Positions 36,001 through 45,687 are shown, numbered from the stretch's first letter. The stretch is DNA of 64,000 nucleotides from Rhizobium pisi (GCF_003938655.1 NZ_RJJT01000006.1:240462-304461); one strand, 5' to 3'. The notes: generated by a model from the letters alone, not told the origin. A program made the numbers and translations.

Positions 36001-36915
36001 GAGCGCGAGAAGCTGCCGAACCGCCGCCAGGGCTATACCCAGAAGGCCGCCGTCGGCGGACACAAGGTCTATCTCCGCACCGGCGAATTCGGCGACGGCC
36101 GCCTCGGCGAGATCTTCATCGACATGCACAAGGAAGGCGCTGCCTTCCGTGCGATGATGAACAATTTCGCTATCGCCATCTCGCTCGGCCTGCAATATGG
36201 CGTGCCGCTCGAGGAATATGTCGAGGCCTTCACCTTCACCAAGTTCGAGCCGGCCGGCATGGTCATCGGCAATGACGCAATCAAGAACGCCACGTCGATC
36301 CTCGACTATGTCTTCCGCGAGCTTGCCGTTTCCTATCTCGGCCGCCATGATCTCGCGCATGTCGATACGTCGGATTTCTCCAACACCGCACTCGGCAAAG
36401 GCATCCAGGAAGGCAAGACCAACTTGCTCTCCACCGGCTGGACCCGCGGCTACAAGCCGACGCTGGTGCCAGGCACCGGCGGCGAACGCCAGGCTGGTGA
36501 ACCCAAGGGTGCGGCCACCGCAGCCCCTGCCCGCGCCGCTTCCACCGGCACCGTGACTGCCTTTGCCGGCAGTGCGGCCCGCAAGCTGGAGCCGACCACC
36601 GCCATCTCCACCTCCGAAATTGTCGCCTTCAAGCGCGATTACGAGGAACGCGCCAAGGAATTGGCGGAAGAGATCGCCGAAGAGGTGATCGAGGAAATCA
36701 CCAGCGACGCGACCGCCCTCTTCTCCGACAAGGCCGCCGCGGATGCCGCAACGGCCAAGACGGAAGCCAAGAAGATGGAAGCCGAACGCCGCCAACGCTC
36801 GATCATGCAGGGCTACACCGGCAACATGTGCTCGGAATGCCAGAACTTCACGATGGTGCGGAATGGCACTTGCGAGAAGTGCGACACGTGTGGTGCGACG
36901 AGCGGGTGCAGCTGA
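33100..36915 (+). CDS. nrdJ: Vitamin B12-dependent ribonucleoside-diphosphate reductase (class II)
   Basis: 1271-residue adenosylcobalamin-dependent enzyme that makes deoxyribonucleotides without needing oxygen. Seen: the substrate cysteine region [24 protein letters not shown], the radical-site loop [20 protein letters not shown] (P-C-S-E) and [10 protein letters not shown] long C-terminal extension includes acidic and Ala-rich linkers and ends in a zinc-ribbon-like CSECQNF...[14 protein letters not shown], whose cysteines likely serve as reducing tail. Length is typical of rhizobial NrdJ. An NrdR-like box lies upstream. Confidence 0.95.
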   Translation: MRIERRFTKAGQGAYADIEFRKATSEIKNPDGSIVFRLENIDVPAQFSQVATDVLAQKYFRKAGVPTRLKKVEENDVPSFLWRSVPDDAALKNLPKDEQTGSEIDARQVFDRLAGTWTYWGWKGGYFSSEEDAAAFKDELAYMLATQRVAPNSPQWFNTGLHWAYGIDGPGQGHFYVDPFTGKLTKSKSAYEHPQPHACFIQSVEDDLVNEGGIMDLWVREARLFKYGSGTGSNFSMLRGEGEKLSGGGRSSGLMSFLKIGDRAAGAIKSGGTTRRAAKMVVVDIDHPDIEEYINWKVKEEQKVAALVTGSKVVAKHLKAIMKACFNCDGGDNGDCFDPSKNPALKREIRAAKKDQVPENYVQRVIQFARQGYKDLEFKTYDTDWDSEAYLTVSGQNSNNSVSIKDDFLRAVENDGEWKLTARKDGRVMKTLKARDLWETISYAAWASADPGIHFNTTMNDWHTSPAGGPIRGSNPCSEYMFLDDTACNLASLNLLQFKDKATKRINIPDYEHAVRLWTVVLEVSVMMAQFPSKRIAELSYEYRTLGLGYANIGGLLMSSGIPYDSTEARAIAGSLTAIMTGICYATSAEMAAELGPFPNFAPNRESMLRVIRNHRRAAHGETSGYEALSIDPVALIHSENPDQDLVAHAKSAWDKALELGEQHGYRNAQVSVIAPTGTIGLVMDCDTTGIEPDFALVKFKKLAGGGYFKIINRAVPEALRTLGYSESQIAEIEAYAVGHGNLNQAPAINPSTLKTKGFTDEKVEAVNAALKSAFDIKFVFNQWTLGADFLKDTLKVSDEQLADMSFSLLDHMGFSKKDIEAANIHVCGAMTLEGAPFLKKEHLPVFDCANPCGKIGKRYLSVESHIRMMAAAQPFISGAISKTINMPNEATVEDCKNAYMLSWKLGLKANALYRDGSKLSQPLNASLIEDEDDEDALEELLQAPVAAQAVTITEKIIERVIERVSREREKLPNRRQGYTQKAAVGGHKVYLRTGEFGDGRLGEIFIDMHKEGAAFRAMMNNFAIAISLGLQYGVPLEEYVEAFTFTKFEPAGMVIGNDAIKNATSILDYVFRELAVSYLGRHDLAHVDTSDFSNTALGKGIQEGKTNLLSTGWTRGYKPTLVPGTGGERQAGEPKGAATAAPARAASTGTVTAFAGSAARKLEPTTAISTSEIVAFKRDYEERAKELAEEIAEEVIEEITSDATALFSDKAAADAATAKTEAKKMEAERRQRSIMQGYTGNMCSECQNFTMVRNGTCEKCDTCGATSGCS

Positions 36916-37010
36916 TTATTCGTCCTACTCTTCAGTTGTCACGCGCACTGTCAGAAATGAAAGTAAAATGGACATTCTGCAGCCGTGACTGCAAGAAACG
37001 AAGATAAACC

Positions 37011-37374
37011 TTAGCTCTGCAACCTTCGACGATATGGGATAGCGAGCGGGTGAATCAGGAAACGCAGCAGGCTGATTTCCTTCATATCAAGAATTTCCCA
37101 GGCGATAGGTCGCCTGGGAAATGCCTGAAGGAACAAAACAGGATCAAAAATTTGTAAACCACCGGCAACGAGTTGGGATCGGTCGAGCCCAAGCGCGACA
37201 AGACCTAAACCCGGAAGGAATTCGAATGGTCTTACATCCAAGCATACATCACCGGCTTTTGACGGATTATCGCCCTTAGGCGCAGCGTGGAAACCATATA
37301 GGTTCAATCGATAACTCTCGTAGACTGGTGCAAGCGCTTGGCGACATCTTTGGTATTCATCCCGCTATGCGCCT
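37011..37374 (-). pseudogene. Unrecognised protein, probably 5'-truncated
   Basis: The frame is open from just after a TAG at about 37377 to the stop at 37011 and reads protein-like throughout: DEYQRCRQALAPVYESYRLNLYGFHAAPKGD, then CLDVRPFEFLPGLGLVALGLDRSQLVAGG and IAWEILDMKEISLLRFLIHPLAIPYRRR. There is no ATG/GTG start; only a TTG at 37307 is available. Either it begins there or the front of the gene is lost. Lies in a short stretch of small or broken genes. Function unknown. Confidence 0.42.
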
Positions 37375-37667
37375 GCGACCCTATGATCCAACATTTTGCC
37401 GATTTTGAACTGAGCGGCGACTATAAAGCGATAGCCCACTGTGCAACTAAGTATCTGCCCAGCGATGATTGGCTTCGCGAAGACCATGATGATGCCAAAC
37501 AAGTGCGATTCCTGCTGCTCCCGCCAGGTAAATTGCAGACCATCATCGAGGTTGCTGGATCGGGAGCAGGGCGAACCCACGTCAGCATATCGGATTGGTC
37601 GATCGGAAACGGTATGGCTGAGTTTTATGGGAGCTATTTTACTCACTGTGAGTCGAAAAAAGCCTGA
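37338..37667 (+). CDS. Possible small lipoprotein
   Basis: About 109 residues from a TTG at 37338. The start region ATSLVFIPLCAC suggests a short hydrophobic stretch ending in a lipobox-like LCAC, followed by a soluble part (FELSGDYKAIAHCATKYLPSDDWLREDH ... GRTHVSISDWSIGNGMAEFYGSYF). The frame is open upstream to 37302 without a better start, so the signal may be truncated. It overlaps the 5' part of the minus-strand remnant. No family recognised. Confidence 0.4.
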   Translation: MATSLVFIPLCACDPMIQHFADFELSGDYKAIAHCATKYLPSDDWLREDHDDAKQVRFLLLPPGKLQTIIEVAGSGAGRTHVSISDWSIGNGMAEFYGSYFTHCESKKA

Positions 37668-37741
37668 CTAACCATCCGAGTATTGAGACCCATCAACATC
37701 ATCGAGATCATGTTGATGGGGAGCATAGGAGCGACCTGGGA

Positions 37742-38274
37742 TCAGTCGCAAACAATTCCGTAGATTTCGCGATATTGATCCAACTGTTCCTTCGGACCGG
37801 CCAACAGCAGTGGGCAAGCGGTATAGTTTCCCTTCACTTTCCCATTCTCGATATAGAGCCAGTCGAGATATCCGACTTTTCGAACTCGACGCGATCATCG
37901 GGCTTGATGTTGTGAATGCATTCCGGCGTATCGCCAAGAAGAGCGGTGAAATGGTCACCTGATGCCTTGATCTGATAGACCCACATGAATTCCACATTCG
38001 GTGCCATCTGATCCGTGGTCAGTGCTATGTCCTTGCCCTTGTCCCTGAAACCCAGCTTGATGCTGTAATTTTCGGTTCCCGGCGGTGGATCTCGCAGTTT
38101 CTCAAGGAAGCCGTCCAAGCCTTGTTCAGACTTCCCATGGGCTTTGGCCATGGCCGGATCGCCGGGCGCGATCGACTGGACGTTTGGATTGTCGGTAGCC
38201 AGAGCCAGTTCGGTGGGAATGACCAGGATGGATAGTCCAAGCATTGAGAAGAGTGAAATGACGTTGCGCAACAT
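37742..38274 (-). pseudogene. DUF2314-family exported protein, frameshifted
   Basis: Begins with a signal peptide (MLRNVISLFSMLGLSILVIPTELALA), then a DUF2314 domain: FMWVYQIKASGDHFTALLGDTPECIHNIKPDDRVEFEKSDIS. At about 37865 the frame shifts by one base; the original frame ends soon after (STGSISRMGK), while the next frame restores the family C-terminus DWLYIENGKVKGNYTACPLLLAGPKEQLDQYREIYGIVCD and a stop at 37742. One missing base in a TCN-GAC context explains it. DUF2314 proteins have no established role. Confidence 0.72.
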
Positions 38275-38529
38275 TCGATAGACCCAAAATTGCTGTTACT
38301 TTACCGATGCAACATAGCTACCTGGGGTTGATTTTCAATGTCTGGTTTGGAATTGGACGCGGTGCTGGTTTCGCCGCATTGGCCAGTAAATCCACCGGCA
38401 CCGTAACCGCCTTTGCCCGCAATGCCGCCCTCACGGCTTCCAGGGACCCTAAATTTGCCGTCGAACTGGCACTGGCGATAAATGCAGACTATGTCGCCCG
38501 CATCAAGCCTTCGATCAAAGAGGTACTTC
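38275..38529. other. Gap without supported gene
   Basis: Reading frames exist on both strands, but none has a convincing start or family match. A minus-strand frame is glycine-rich (GGIAGKGGYGAGG). I see no regulatory element other than the ribosome site of the next gene. Confidence 0.4.
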
Positions 38530-39000
38530 GTGAGTTTCACCTATAATAATCACGCCCTCGATCTGACGACCGACCCTGATTTTTTCTCGCTCCTCACCGG
38601 AAGCTATGCGCGCATCGTCGGCCGTCGTCTCGTCCAGGACGGGCAAGGCCCGGACTGGCTTTACAACGATGCGCCTTTCGTGGTCCTAGCTCACAATACC
38701 GAGCCCGACCCGCGCTTCATCTACGCAAACCGGACCGCGCAGACCTGCTTCGAATACGGCTGGGATGAATTCATCGCGCTGCCTTCGCGGCTTTCGGCCG
38801 AGCAGCCCGATCGGGCCGAGCGTCAGCGGCTATTGGACAGCGTCACGCGCGATGGTTTTGTTGACAATGGTCGCGGCATCAGGATCGCGAAATCGGGGCG
38901 TCGTTTCTGGATTGAGAACGTGACCGTCTGGCAGCTTATCGACGAAAGCGGACAGCGGTTGGGCCAGGCTGCGATATTTCCTTCGTGGCGGGACGCGTAG
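38530..39000 (+). CDS. MEKHLA-domain protein (PAS-related)
   Basis: 156 residues from a GTG at 38530, chosen because AAAGAGGT lies just upstream. Contains the MEKHLA domain: DAPFVVLAHNTEPDPRFIYANRTAQTCFEYGWDEFIALPSRLSAE, then IRIAKSGRRFWIENVTVWQLIDESGQRLGQAA. The domain is PAS-like and presumed to be a sensor in plants and bacteria; standalone bacterial members have no proven function. Convergent with maiA. Confidence 0.75.
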   Translation: MSFTYNNHALDLTTDPDFFSLLTGSYARIVGRRLVQDGQGPDWLYNDAPFVVLAHNTEPDPRFIYANRTAQTCFEYGWDEFIALPSRLSAEQPDRAERQRLLDSVTRDGFVDNGRGIRIAKSGRRFWIENVTVWQLIDESGQRLGQAAIFPSWRDA

Positions 39001-39028
39001 AAACGCCGTCCAGCCGCCGGATCTCGGC

Positions 39029-39685
39029 CTAACGAATTGCTGCCGGCAATGACGTTTTGGCTACGCGATCCGGATGCGCCGCCTGAAAGGCCGGCAGTTC
39101 GGCGCATCTGCCGTCGATGTCGACGATGCGCTTGAAAGCGGTCATATCGACTCCCCAGCGGCGGGCGTTATAGACTTGGGGAACAAGACAAAGGTCGGCT
39201 ATCGTTGGCGTATCGCCAAAACTGAACGCGCCATCGCCTTCGCCGATCATGGCTTCCAGTTTGCGCAGTCCGTCCGCGATGAAATGCTTCATCCATTCCT
39301 CGCGGGTATCGGCCTTCTCAGTCATGGCAGTGACATGCGCAACGACATGCATGTTGCAGATCGGATGGATGTCCATGGCGACGGCATATGCGAGGGCGCG
39401 GACTTTCTGGCAACCGACGATGTCAGGTGGCAGCAATCCGCATTCCGGCCGGAGCTCGGCGAGATATTCGATGATTGCCAGCGACTGCGTCAGTGTTTTT
39501 CCGTCGATCACCAATGTCGGGACGAAGCCCTGCGGATTGAGCGCGAGATAGTCCGGCTTCCTGTGTGCGCCGTCCAGCAGGTTGATGGGCACCGTCTTAT
39601 AGTCGAGCCCCAAGAGATTGAGCGCGATGCGGACGCGATAGCTCGCCGATGATCTCCAGTAGTCGTAGAGAACGACTTCCTTCAT
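39029..39685 (-). CDS. maiA: Maleylacetoacetate isomerase
   Basis: 218-residue glutathione S-transferase zeta class enzyme that isomerises maleylacetoacetate to fumarylacetoacetate with glutathione. The N-terminal active-site region YDYWRSSASYRVRIALNLLGLDYKTVPINL (SSxSYRVRIAL) and LNPQGFVPTLVIDG and SLAIIEYL are typical. It overlaps the fumarylacetoacetase-like gene by 4 bases and is last in the homogentisate operon. Confidence 0.92.
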   Translation of the reverse strand: MKEVVLYDYWRSSASYRVRIALNLLGLDYKTVPINLLDGAHRKPDYLALNPQGFVPTLVIDGKTLTQSLAIIEYLAELRPECGLLPPDIVGCQKVRALAYAVAMDIHPICNMHVVAHVTAMTEKADTREEWMKHFIADGLRKLEAMIGEGDGAFSFGDTPTIADLCLVPQVYNARRWGVDMTAFKRIVDIDGRCAELPAFQAAHPDRVAKTSLPAAIR

Positions 39686-40707
39686 TGCGGCCCGGCTCCC
39701 GCGTATTTTTCGACCGTCTGCTCGATCGCCCCGAAGATCGAATGGCCGGCCTGATCCTTCATCTCGATGCGGACCATATCCCCGAACCGCAGAAACGGCG
39801 TCTTCGGCGAACCGGTCTCGATCGCCTCGATCATCCTGAGTTCGGCAATGCAGGAATAGCCGTTGCCGCCGTCTTCCACCGGCTTGCCCGGGCCGCCGTC
39901 GAGCTTGTTGGACACCGTTCCCGAACCGATGATCGTTCCGGCCACCAGCTTGCGCGTTTTGGCGGCGTGGGCGATCAGCTGGCCAAAATCAAAGGTCATG
40001 TCGATGCCGGCATTCGCCTTGCCGAATGCCTTGCCGTTCAAGCTTACGAGCAGCGGGAGATGCAGCTTGCCGCCATCCCATGCCGCCCCGAGCTCGTCCA
40101 GCGTCACTGCGACCGGAGAAAATGCCGATGCGGGCTTCGACTGGAAGAAACCGAACCCCTTCGCCAGTTCATCCGGGATCAGGCCGCGCAGCGAGACGTC
40201 GTTGACGAGCATCACCAGGCGGATGGCGCCGCGCGCGGCCTCCGGACCGGATCCCATGGCGAGATCGCCTGTTATGACGGCAACCTCGCCCTCCATGTCG
40301 AGACCAAAAGCCTCGTCAGCCGCCAGGATCGGCTCGCGCGGCGCGAGGAAACCATCTGAACCGCCTTGATACATCAGCGGATCAGTCCAGAAGCTCGCCG
40401 GCATCTCGGCGCCGCGTGCCTTGCGCACCAGTTCGACATGGTTGACGTAGGCCGAACCGTCGGCCCATTGATAGGCCCGTGGCAAGGGCGATGCGGCGTC
40501 ATGCTCGTGAAACCGGATCGTCGGCTGGGCGCCTGTCTCGATGCCTTCGGCAACCAACGCAAGTCTCGGGGCCACATGCTCCCAGTCATCGAGCGCCGCC
40601 TGCAGGGTGCGGGCAATGTGACCGACCTCGGAGCAGCGGGTCAGGTCGCGGGAAACGACGACGAGCCGGCCGTCCCTCGTGGAGTCCTTCAATGTCGCAA
40701 GCTTCAT
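39682..40707 (-). CDS. Fumarylacetoacetate hydrolase family protein
   Basis: 341 residues. Performs the last step of tyrosine breakdown, splitting fumarylacetoacetate to fumarate and acetoacetate. Motifs: the metal-binding acidic cluster in GLDMEGEVAVITGD and MLVNDVSLRGLIPDE, SKPASAFSPVAV, and LVAGTIIGSGTVSNK. The shorter length compared with eukaryotic FAH (about 420) places it in the bacterial FAH-like class used in rhizobial and Pseudomonas-like operons. Start 40707 gives the aligned beginning MKLATLKDSTRDGRLVVVSRD. Confidence 0.88.
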   Translation of the reverse strand: MKLATLKDSTRDGRLVVVSRDLTRCSEVGHIARTLQAALDDWEHVAPRLALVAEGIETGAQPTIRFHEHDAASPLPRAYQWADGSAYVNHVELVRKARGAEMPASFWTDPLMYQGGSDGFLAPREPILAADEAFGLDMEGEVAVITGDLAMGSGPEAARGAIRLVMLVNDVSLRGLIPDELAKGFGFFQSKPASAFSPVAVTLDELGAAWDGGKLHLPLLVSLNGKAFGKANAGIDMTFDFGQLIAHAAKTRKLVAGTIIGSGTVSNKLDGGPGKPVEDGGNGYSCIAELRMIEAIETGSPKTPFLRFGDMVRIEMKDQAGHSIFGAIEQTVEKYAGAGPQ

Positions 40708-40747
40708 ATCCAAATTCCAGTGCCGGAGGATGTCTTCACTTGATGCA

Positions 40748-42109
40748 TCATTTGATACCGGGGGTTCCGTCGAACTTGCGTTCCAGACCTTCCCAGCACT
40801 CGAGGTAGTTATCCTGCAACGTTTCAAGCTCGGCGGCGTATTTCGTCAGTTGCTGCGGGTACCGGGTCTCGAACATGAAGGCCATGGTGTCATCCAGCTT
40901 CACCGGCTTGAGCTCGGCATTGGATGCCTTTTCGAAAGCAAGCGCGTCGGGTCCATGGGCGAGCATCATATTGTGCAGGCTCATGCCGCCCGGCACGAAG
41001 CCCTCCTCCTTGGCATCATACTGGCCGTGGATCAGGCCCATGAATTCGCTCATGATGTTGCGGTGGTACCAGGGCGGACGAAAAGTGTGCTCGGCGACCA
41101 GCCAGCGCGGCGGAAAAATCACGAAATCGACATTCGCGGTACCGGCATCTTCGGTGGGTGCGGTCAGTACTGAAAAGATCGACGGATCGGGATGATCGAA
41201 GCTGATGGCGCCGACCGGAGAAAATGTCCGCAAGTCGTATTTGTAAGGCGCATAGTTGCCGTGCCATGCGACGACATCGAGGGGCGAGTGGCCGATATTG
41301 GTGACATAGAACTTTCCGCACCACTTCACATGCACGCGGCAGGGCTTTTCCTTGTCCTCGAAAGCGGCGACAGGCGTCTTGAAGTCGCGCGGGTTCGCCA
41401 GGCAGTTCGCGCCGATGGGGCCGCGGTCCGGCAGCGTGAATTTCGCGCCGTAATTCTCGCATATATAGCCGCGCCAGACCGTCTGCTCGCCGTTGCGCAG
41501 GACCTTGAACATCATGCCGCGGGGGATGAGGCATATTTCCAGGGGCTCGACGTCCATGATGCCCATTTCGGTGAACACTCTGATAGCGCCGAGCTGCGGC
41601 ACGATCAGCAGTTCGCCGTCGGCGTCGAAGAAGTAATCGTCGACCATATCTTCATTGAAGACGTAAGCATGAGCTGACATGCCCACCTGGGTCGTGACAT
41701 CGCCCGCCGTCGTCATTGTCCGCACCCCCTGAAGAAAGGTCAGCTTCTCCGTCGGCGTGGGGACGGGATTCCAGCGAAGCTGCCCCAGGGGAAGCGAATG
41801 CTCGTCCAGGCAGGGCGCGGTTTTCCAGTGCGGATAGGACGCGTTCGAAAAGCGGCTCGTGTGACGCACGCTCGGGCGAATGCGATAAAGCCAGGACCTT
41901 TCGTTCGTCCCGCGCGGCGCGGTGAACGGCGAGCCGGAAAGCTGCTCGGCATAGAGACCGTAATTGCATTTCTGGGGGCTGTTCTGGCCCTGCGGCAAAG
42001 CCCCGGGCAGCGACTCCGTCTCGAAGTCATTGCCGAAACCCGGCATATATTTCAGCTTGTTTGCCGTCGCGGCTTCACCATCCGACGTCTGGATCGATGT
42101 CTGGTCCAT
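40748..42109 (-). CDS. hmgA: Homogentisate 1,2-dioxygenase
   Basis: 453-residue iron enzyme that opens the homogentisate ring to maleylacetoacetate. Landmarks: [26 protein letters not shown], the iron-binding cupin region with [20 protein letters not shown], and [18 protein letters not shown]. Start at 42109 is preceded by GGGGAGTTGAGC. Length is typical. It precedes the fumarylacetoacetase-like and maiA genes in the same direction, with hpd upstream. Confidence 0.95.
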   Translation of the reverse strand: MDQTSIQTSDGEAATANKLKYMPGFGNDFETESLPGALPQGQNSPQKCNYGLYAEQLSGSPFTAPRGTNERSWLYRIRPSVRHTSRFSNASYPHWKTAPCLDEHSLPLGQLRWNPVPTPTEKLTFLQGVRTMTTAGDVTTQVGMSAHAYVFNEDMVDDYFFDADGELLIVPQLGAIRVFTEMGIMDVEPLEICLIPRGMMFKVLRNGEQTVWRGYICENYGAKFTLPDRGPIGANCLANPRDFKTPVAAFEDKEKPCRVHVKWCGKFYVTNIGHSPLDVVAWHGNYAPYKYDLRTFSPVGAISFDHPDPSIFSVLTAPTEDAGTANVDFVIFPPRWLVAEHTFRPPWYHRNIMSEFMGLIHGQYDAKEEGFVPGGMSLHNMMLAHGPDALAFEKASNAELKPVKLDDTMAFMFETRYPQQLTKYAAELETLQDNYLECWEGLERKFDGTPGIK

Positions 42110-42173
42110 GCTCAACTCCCCGAAAACCTTGCAGCGACGCGCGTCTTTTCAGACGCGCGTGGCACTGTAGAGT

Positions 42174-43283
42174 TTACTCCGCTGCAGTACCGATGACACC
42201 ACGTTTGATCTGATCGGCTTCGATCGACTCGAAAAGAGCACGGAAGTTGCCCTCACCGAAGCCCTCGTCACCCTTGCGCTGGATGAATTCGAAGAAGATC
42301 GGGCCGATGACGGTCTTGGAGAAGATCTGCAGAAGGATTTTCGTCATGCCGCCGTTCACCACGCCTTCGCCGTCGATGAGGATGCCATGCTTCTTCATAC
42401 GATCGACAGGTTCGCTATGGCCGTTCACACGTTCATAGGACATGTCGTAATAGGTCTCGGGCGGACCCGGCATGAAGCGCAGGCCGTTATCGGCGAGCCT
42501 ATCTGTGGCATTGTAGATATCCTCCGTCCCAACGGCGATGTGCTGGATGCCCTCGCCCCGGTATTTCTTCAGATATTCCTCGATCTGGCTCGTGTCGTCC
42601 TTCGATTCATTCAGCGGAATGCGGATCTTGCCGCAGGGCGACGTGATGGCGCGGCTCACCAGGCCGGTGATGCGCCCATCGATATCGAAGAAGTGGATCT
42701 GCTTGAAATTGAACAGGTTGCGGTAAAAATCCCACCACTTGTCCATGTTGCCGCGGAAGACGTTGTGCGTCAGGTGATCGAGATAATAGAAACCAATCCC
42801 CTGGGGATGCGGGTTGGGCTCGCCGAGCCAATCGAACTCGGCATCATAGGCCGATCCCTTTGCACCATAGGTCTCGACGAAATAGAGCAGCGAGCCGCCA
42901 ATGCCGACGATCGCCGGGACGTCGAGCACCTTGTCGTCCCCTTCATAGGGAACAGCACCGTTCGACACGGCATGGTCGAAGGCGTGTCTGGCGTCGACAA
43001 CGCGCCATGCCATGGACGGGGCGCAGGGACCATGATTTGCGACGAACCGCGCGGCATGGCTGCCGGGTTCGGCATTCAGGACATAGTTGATGTCACCCTG
43101 GCGCCAGACGGTGATGTCTTTCGTCTTGTGCCTGGCGACGGGGGCGTAACCCATGCGCGTGAATAGCTCGCGCAGCTTCTCGGGTTCGGGATGAGCGAAT
43201 TCAACGAATTCGAAGCCGTCGGTGCCCGCCGGATTGTCGGCGGTGATATCCGAAGGCGGCGCATCATGCGGAAAAGGGCCCAT
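42174..43283 (-). CDS. hpd: 4-hydroxyphenylpyruvate dioxygenase
   Basis: 369-residue Fe(II) enzyme converting 4-hydroxyphenylpyruvate to homogentisate. Two vicinal-oxygen-chelate domains: the second holds LDHLTHNVFRGNMDKWWDFYRNLFNF and GIQHIAVGTEDIYNATDRL, containing the two iron-binding histidines, and the third ligand Glu is in ILLQIFSKTVIGPIFFEFIQRKGDEGFGEGNF. The divergent AsnC gene and the GTGCAAAGT repeats in the shared promoter suggest control by aromatic amino acids. Confidence 0.95.
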   Translation of the reverse strand: MGPFPHDAPPSDITADNPAGTDGFEFVEFAHPEPEKLRELFTRMGYAPVARHKTKDITVWRQGDINYVLNAEPGSHAARFVANHGPCAPSMAWRVVDARHAFDHAVSNGAVPYEGDDKVLDVPAIVGIGGSLLYFVETYGAKGSAYDAEFDWLGEPNPHPQGIGFYYLDHLTHNVFRGNMDKWWDFYRNLFNFKQIHFFDIDGRITGLVSRAITSPCGKIRIPLNESKDDTSQIEEYLKKYRGEGIQHIAVGTEDIYNATDRLADNGLRFMPGPPETYYDMSYERVNGHSEPVDRMKKHGILIDGEGVVNGGMTKILLQIFSKTVIGPIFFEFIQRKGDEGFGEGNFRALFESIEADQIKRGVIGTAAE

Positions 43284-43312
43284 TTTCTTTCCTCCAGAAA
43301 GATTACATTTCT

Positions 43313-43344
43313 GTGCAAAGTGTGGCCCAAAACGCGTGCAAAGT
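43313..43344. promoter_or_regulatory. Direct repeats between hpd and AsnC-family gene
   Basis: GTGCAAAGT occurs at 43313-43321 and 43336-43344, 23 bp apart, about two helical turns, in the 128-base divergent promoter region. A plausible binding site for the divergent AsnC regulator; inferred from position. Confidence 0.45.
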
Positions 43345-43411
43345 TCTTGCGTTCTTTATCCTCGGGGAAGATATTATGCACGGTTCGTGAGCGTTTTGGA
43401 GATTTCATGCA

Positions 43412-43912
43412 ATGGATGAACAGCTCGACAAATTGGATTTGCGCCTGCTCCAGGAACTTCAAAAGGACGGAAGGTTGACGAACAACGAGCTGGGCGAGCG
43501 GATCGCGCTTTCGCCGTCGCAATGTTCGCGCCGGCGCACGAGGTTGGAGGCAGAGGGATATATCCGCAGCTATCGGGCTTACCTCGATCAGCAGAAACTG
43601 GGCCTGGATATGCTGGTGGTCATCTCCGTGACACTTGCGACCCACAACAGGGACAATGCCCGCCGGTTTTCACAGTTGATCAACGGACTGCCGGAAGTTC
43701 TCGAAGCCTATGCACTGACCGGTGAAATGGACTATCACCTGAAGGTGGCGACCCGTGGGCTCGCCGACCTCTCGAAATTCGTCAACGACGTTCTGTTGCC
43801 GCACGAGTCAGTGCAGCATGTGAAGACCTCGATCGTGCTCGACACGCTCAAGACGTTCGAAGGCTTTCCAGTGCACATGCCGGGCAGCTGGCATGGCGAG
43901 AGCGCGCGGTGA
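43412..43912 (+). CDS. AsnC/Lrp-family regulator of tyrosine catabolism
   Basis: 166 residues. DNA-binding part DKLDLRLLQELQKDGRLTNNELGERIALSPSQCSRRRTRLEAEGYI and RAM domain with EAYALTGEMDYHLKVATRGLADLSKFVNDVLL. It is divergent from hpd and presumably activates the hpd-hmgA operon when tyrosine or phenylalanine is abundant. A second AsnC gene lies convergently 16 bases away. Confidence 0.86.
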   Translation: MDEQLDKLDLRLLQELQKDGRLTNNELGERIALSPSQCSRRRTRLEAEGYIRSYRAYLDQQKLGLDMLVVISVTLATHNRDNARRFSQLINGLPEVLEAYALTGEMDYHLKVATRGLADLSKFVNDVLLPHESVQHVKTSIVLDTLKTFEGFPVHMPGSWHGESAR

Positions 43913-43928
43913 TCCGGCACCTCAAGCG

Positions 43929-44390
43929 TCAGATCGGCAGTTCAGTCGAGAATTTCAGCTCGCGCAGCACAAAGCTCGAGACGACGGTGCGCACATGCGG
44001 GTTGCGCATGAGGTAGCGGGTCATGAAAGCTTCGTAGCTTTCCACGTCCCTCGCGCGGATCTTCAGCATGTAGTCGAAGGCGCCTGACAGGGCGTAGCAC
44101 TCCATGATCTCCGGCCGCTCCAGCACGACGGAAGCGAAAGAGGCGACTGCCTCTTCGTGGTGATCTTCCAGCGTCACGTGCGCGATCACGCAGAGCTTGA
44201 GATCGAGTTTCCCGGGATCGAGCAGCGTCACGCGCTTACGGATGACGCCGTCGGCTTCAAGCTCCTGGATCTTCCGCCAGGCCGAGCTCTGCGACATGCC
44301 GGCCTTTTCCGCGAGGTCTGCCAGCGAAAGGGTGCCGTCGGCCTGGACGAGCTGCAAAAGCTTACGGTGAAAATTCCCAGATTCTTTCAT
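43929..44390 (-). CDS. AsnC/Lrp-family regulator, divergent to phhA
   Basis: 153 residues from the ATG at 44390. HTH: FHRKLLQLVQADGTLSLADLAEKAGMSQSSAWRKIQELEADGVI; RAM domain with ECYALSGAFDYMLKIRARDVESYEAFMTRYL. Divergent from phenylalanine hydroxylase with 122 bases between starts, so it is the likely phenylalanine-responsive regulator of that gene. A GTG at 44402 is an alternative start. Confidence 0.85.
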   Translation of the reverse strand: MKESGNFHRKLLQLVQADGTLSLADLAEKAGMSQSSAWRKIQELEADGVIRKRVTLLDPGKLDLKLCVIAHVTLEDHHEEAVASFASVVLERPEIMECYALSGAFDYMLKIRARDVESYEAFMTRYLMRNPHVRTVVSSFVLRELKFSTELPI

Positions 44391-44512
44391 TTTCAGCGCC
44401 ACCTTCGGGAAGATCTACCACCAGCATCGCAAAAACCAACATGAAAGAAAAGAAAATCCTCCAAACCCGGATCATAATGGCAGGAATATCGCCACGTCTG
44501 GGAGGATCGGAT

Positions 44513-45304
44513 ATGACCAAAGAAAGCAGCTATACCGCCAAACTGCCCGGCCCGGACGGTCTATACGACTACACTCCCGAGGAAGATGCCATATGGGGCG
44601 AACTTTATCGGCGTCAGATGAAGCTGCTGGCTGACACGGCCTGCCCCGAATATCTGGACGGCGTCAAAATGCTGGGGCTCACGCCGGACAAGGTGCCTCA
44701 GCTTCTCGATGTGAACAGGCGCCTGAACGAGACCACCGGCTTCGGTGTGGAAGGCGTGCCGGCGCTCATTCCGCCCTCGCGCTTCTATGAACTTCTGTCG
44801 CAGGGCAAATTTCCGCTCGCAACCTTCCTGCGCCGCCGTGAGCATATCGACTATATCGAGGAACCGGACCTGTTCCACGAGGTTTTCGGCCACTGCCCGA
44901 TGCTCACCAATCAGAGCTATGCCAATTTCGTCCGGCACTTCGGCGAAACCGCAGTCCGCCTCGGCAAGGGTTATTCGTGGCATCTGTTCCGCATTTTCTG
45001 GTTCACCGTCGAATTCGGCCTGATCAATACGCCGCAAGGCCGCCGCTGCTTCGGCGCGGGCATCGTCTCGTCACCAAGCGAAGCGAAGGCGGCAACCGAA
45101 GGCAAGGCATGCGAATTTCGGCCGTTCGATCTGCTGAATGTGCTGAGAACGCCCTACAGGATCGATATCCTCCAGCCGATCTACTACGTCATCGACAGTT
45201 TCGCCGATCTCGAAGCGATCGTGGAACAGGATATCGAGGGCACGATCCTCAAGGCGAAATCGCTCGGTGATTTCGCCCCGACCTTTGAAGCCAAAGCCTC
45301 GTGA
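44513..45304 (+). CDS. phhA: Phenylalanine 4-monooxygenase
   Basis: 263-residue pterin-dependent iron enzyme that hydroxylates phenylalanine to tyrosine. Iron ligands lie in LFHEVFGHCPMLTNQSYA (two His) and the Glu in FWFTVEFGLI. Start 44513 follows GGGAGGATCGGAT; the upstream in-frame methionines lack a ribosome site. It feeds the hpd-hmgA pathway next door; the connecting tyrosine aminotransferase must be encoded elsewhere. Confidence 0.95.
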   Translation: MTKESSYTAKLPGPDGLYDYTPEEDAIWGELYRRQMKLLADTACPEYLDGVKMLGLTPDKVPQLLDVNRRLNETTGFGVEGVPALIPPSRFYELLSQGKFPLATFLRRREHIDYIEEPDLFHEVFGHCPMLTNQSYANFVRHFGETAVRLGKGYSWHLFRIFWFTVEFGLINTPQGRRCFGAGIVSSPSEAKAATEGKACEFRPFDLLNVLRTPYRIDILQPIYYVIDSFADLEAIVEQDIEGTILKAKSLGDFAPTFEAKAS

Positions 45305-45375
45305 AGCGCTGATAACAGCACGGCTGCGGAAAACAAGTTTTGCCGGTTTTCCGGGAGACTCCGGGCGATCCCGCG

Positions 45376-45687
45376 TCAATGAATTGTCTTCGGCGATTTT
45401 TGCGTGGGCGAGATGCCGTTGAGCGTCGCCATGAGCTTCTCGAATTCGTTCAGGACACGATTGAACTCGGCGTCCTGCATATCGGCGATTTCGGATATGG
45501 TCGAGGAAACGGCGGCGATCAGCCTGTCGATCCAGACACAGCGGTCGGCCGGCACATTTCCGAGAACTTCCTGCCGATGCGTCTTCAGCTCGTGAAGGAT
45601 GCGAATGATAAGGGCTCCCCGCTCCGCTCTGCTCAAGAGCCGAAGCCTTGTCTGCGCCTGCTGGATTTCCCTTAGCAGCGTCGCCAT
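45376..45687 (-). CDS. Hypothetical protein, 103 aa
   Basis: Helical, charged protein starting MATLLREIQQAQTRLRLLSRAERGALIIRILHELKTHRQ and containing WIDRLIAAVSSTISEIADMQDAEFNRVLNEFEKLMATL. No membrane segment or known domain. A GGAC-N4-GTCT palindrome sits 59 bases upstream of its start, matching a motif in other promoters of this block. Confidence 0.55.
   Translation of the reverse strand: MATLLREIQQAQTRLRLLSRAERGALIIRILHELKTHRQEVLGNVPADRCVWIDRLIAAVSSTISEIADMQDAEFNRVLNEFEKLMATLNGISPTQKSPKTIH

Noticed and set aside
38307..38546. Short similarity (STGTVTAFA) to NrdJ residues in a small plus-strand frame
   Set aside because: Only a few codons match, no start or ribosome site is convincing, and the opposite strand is merely glycine-rich; treated as coincidence.
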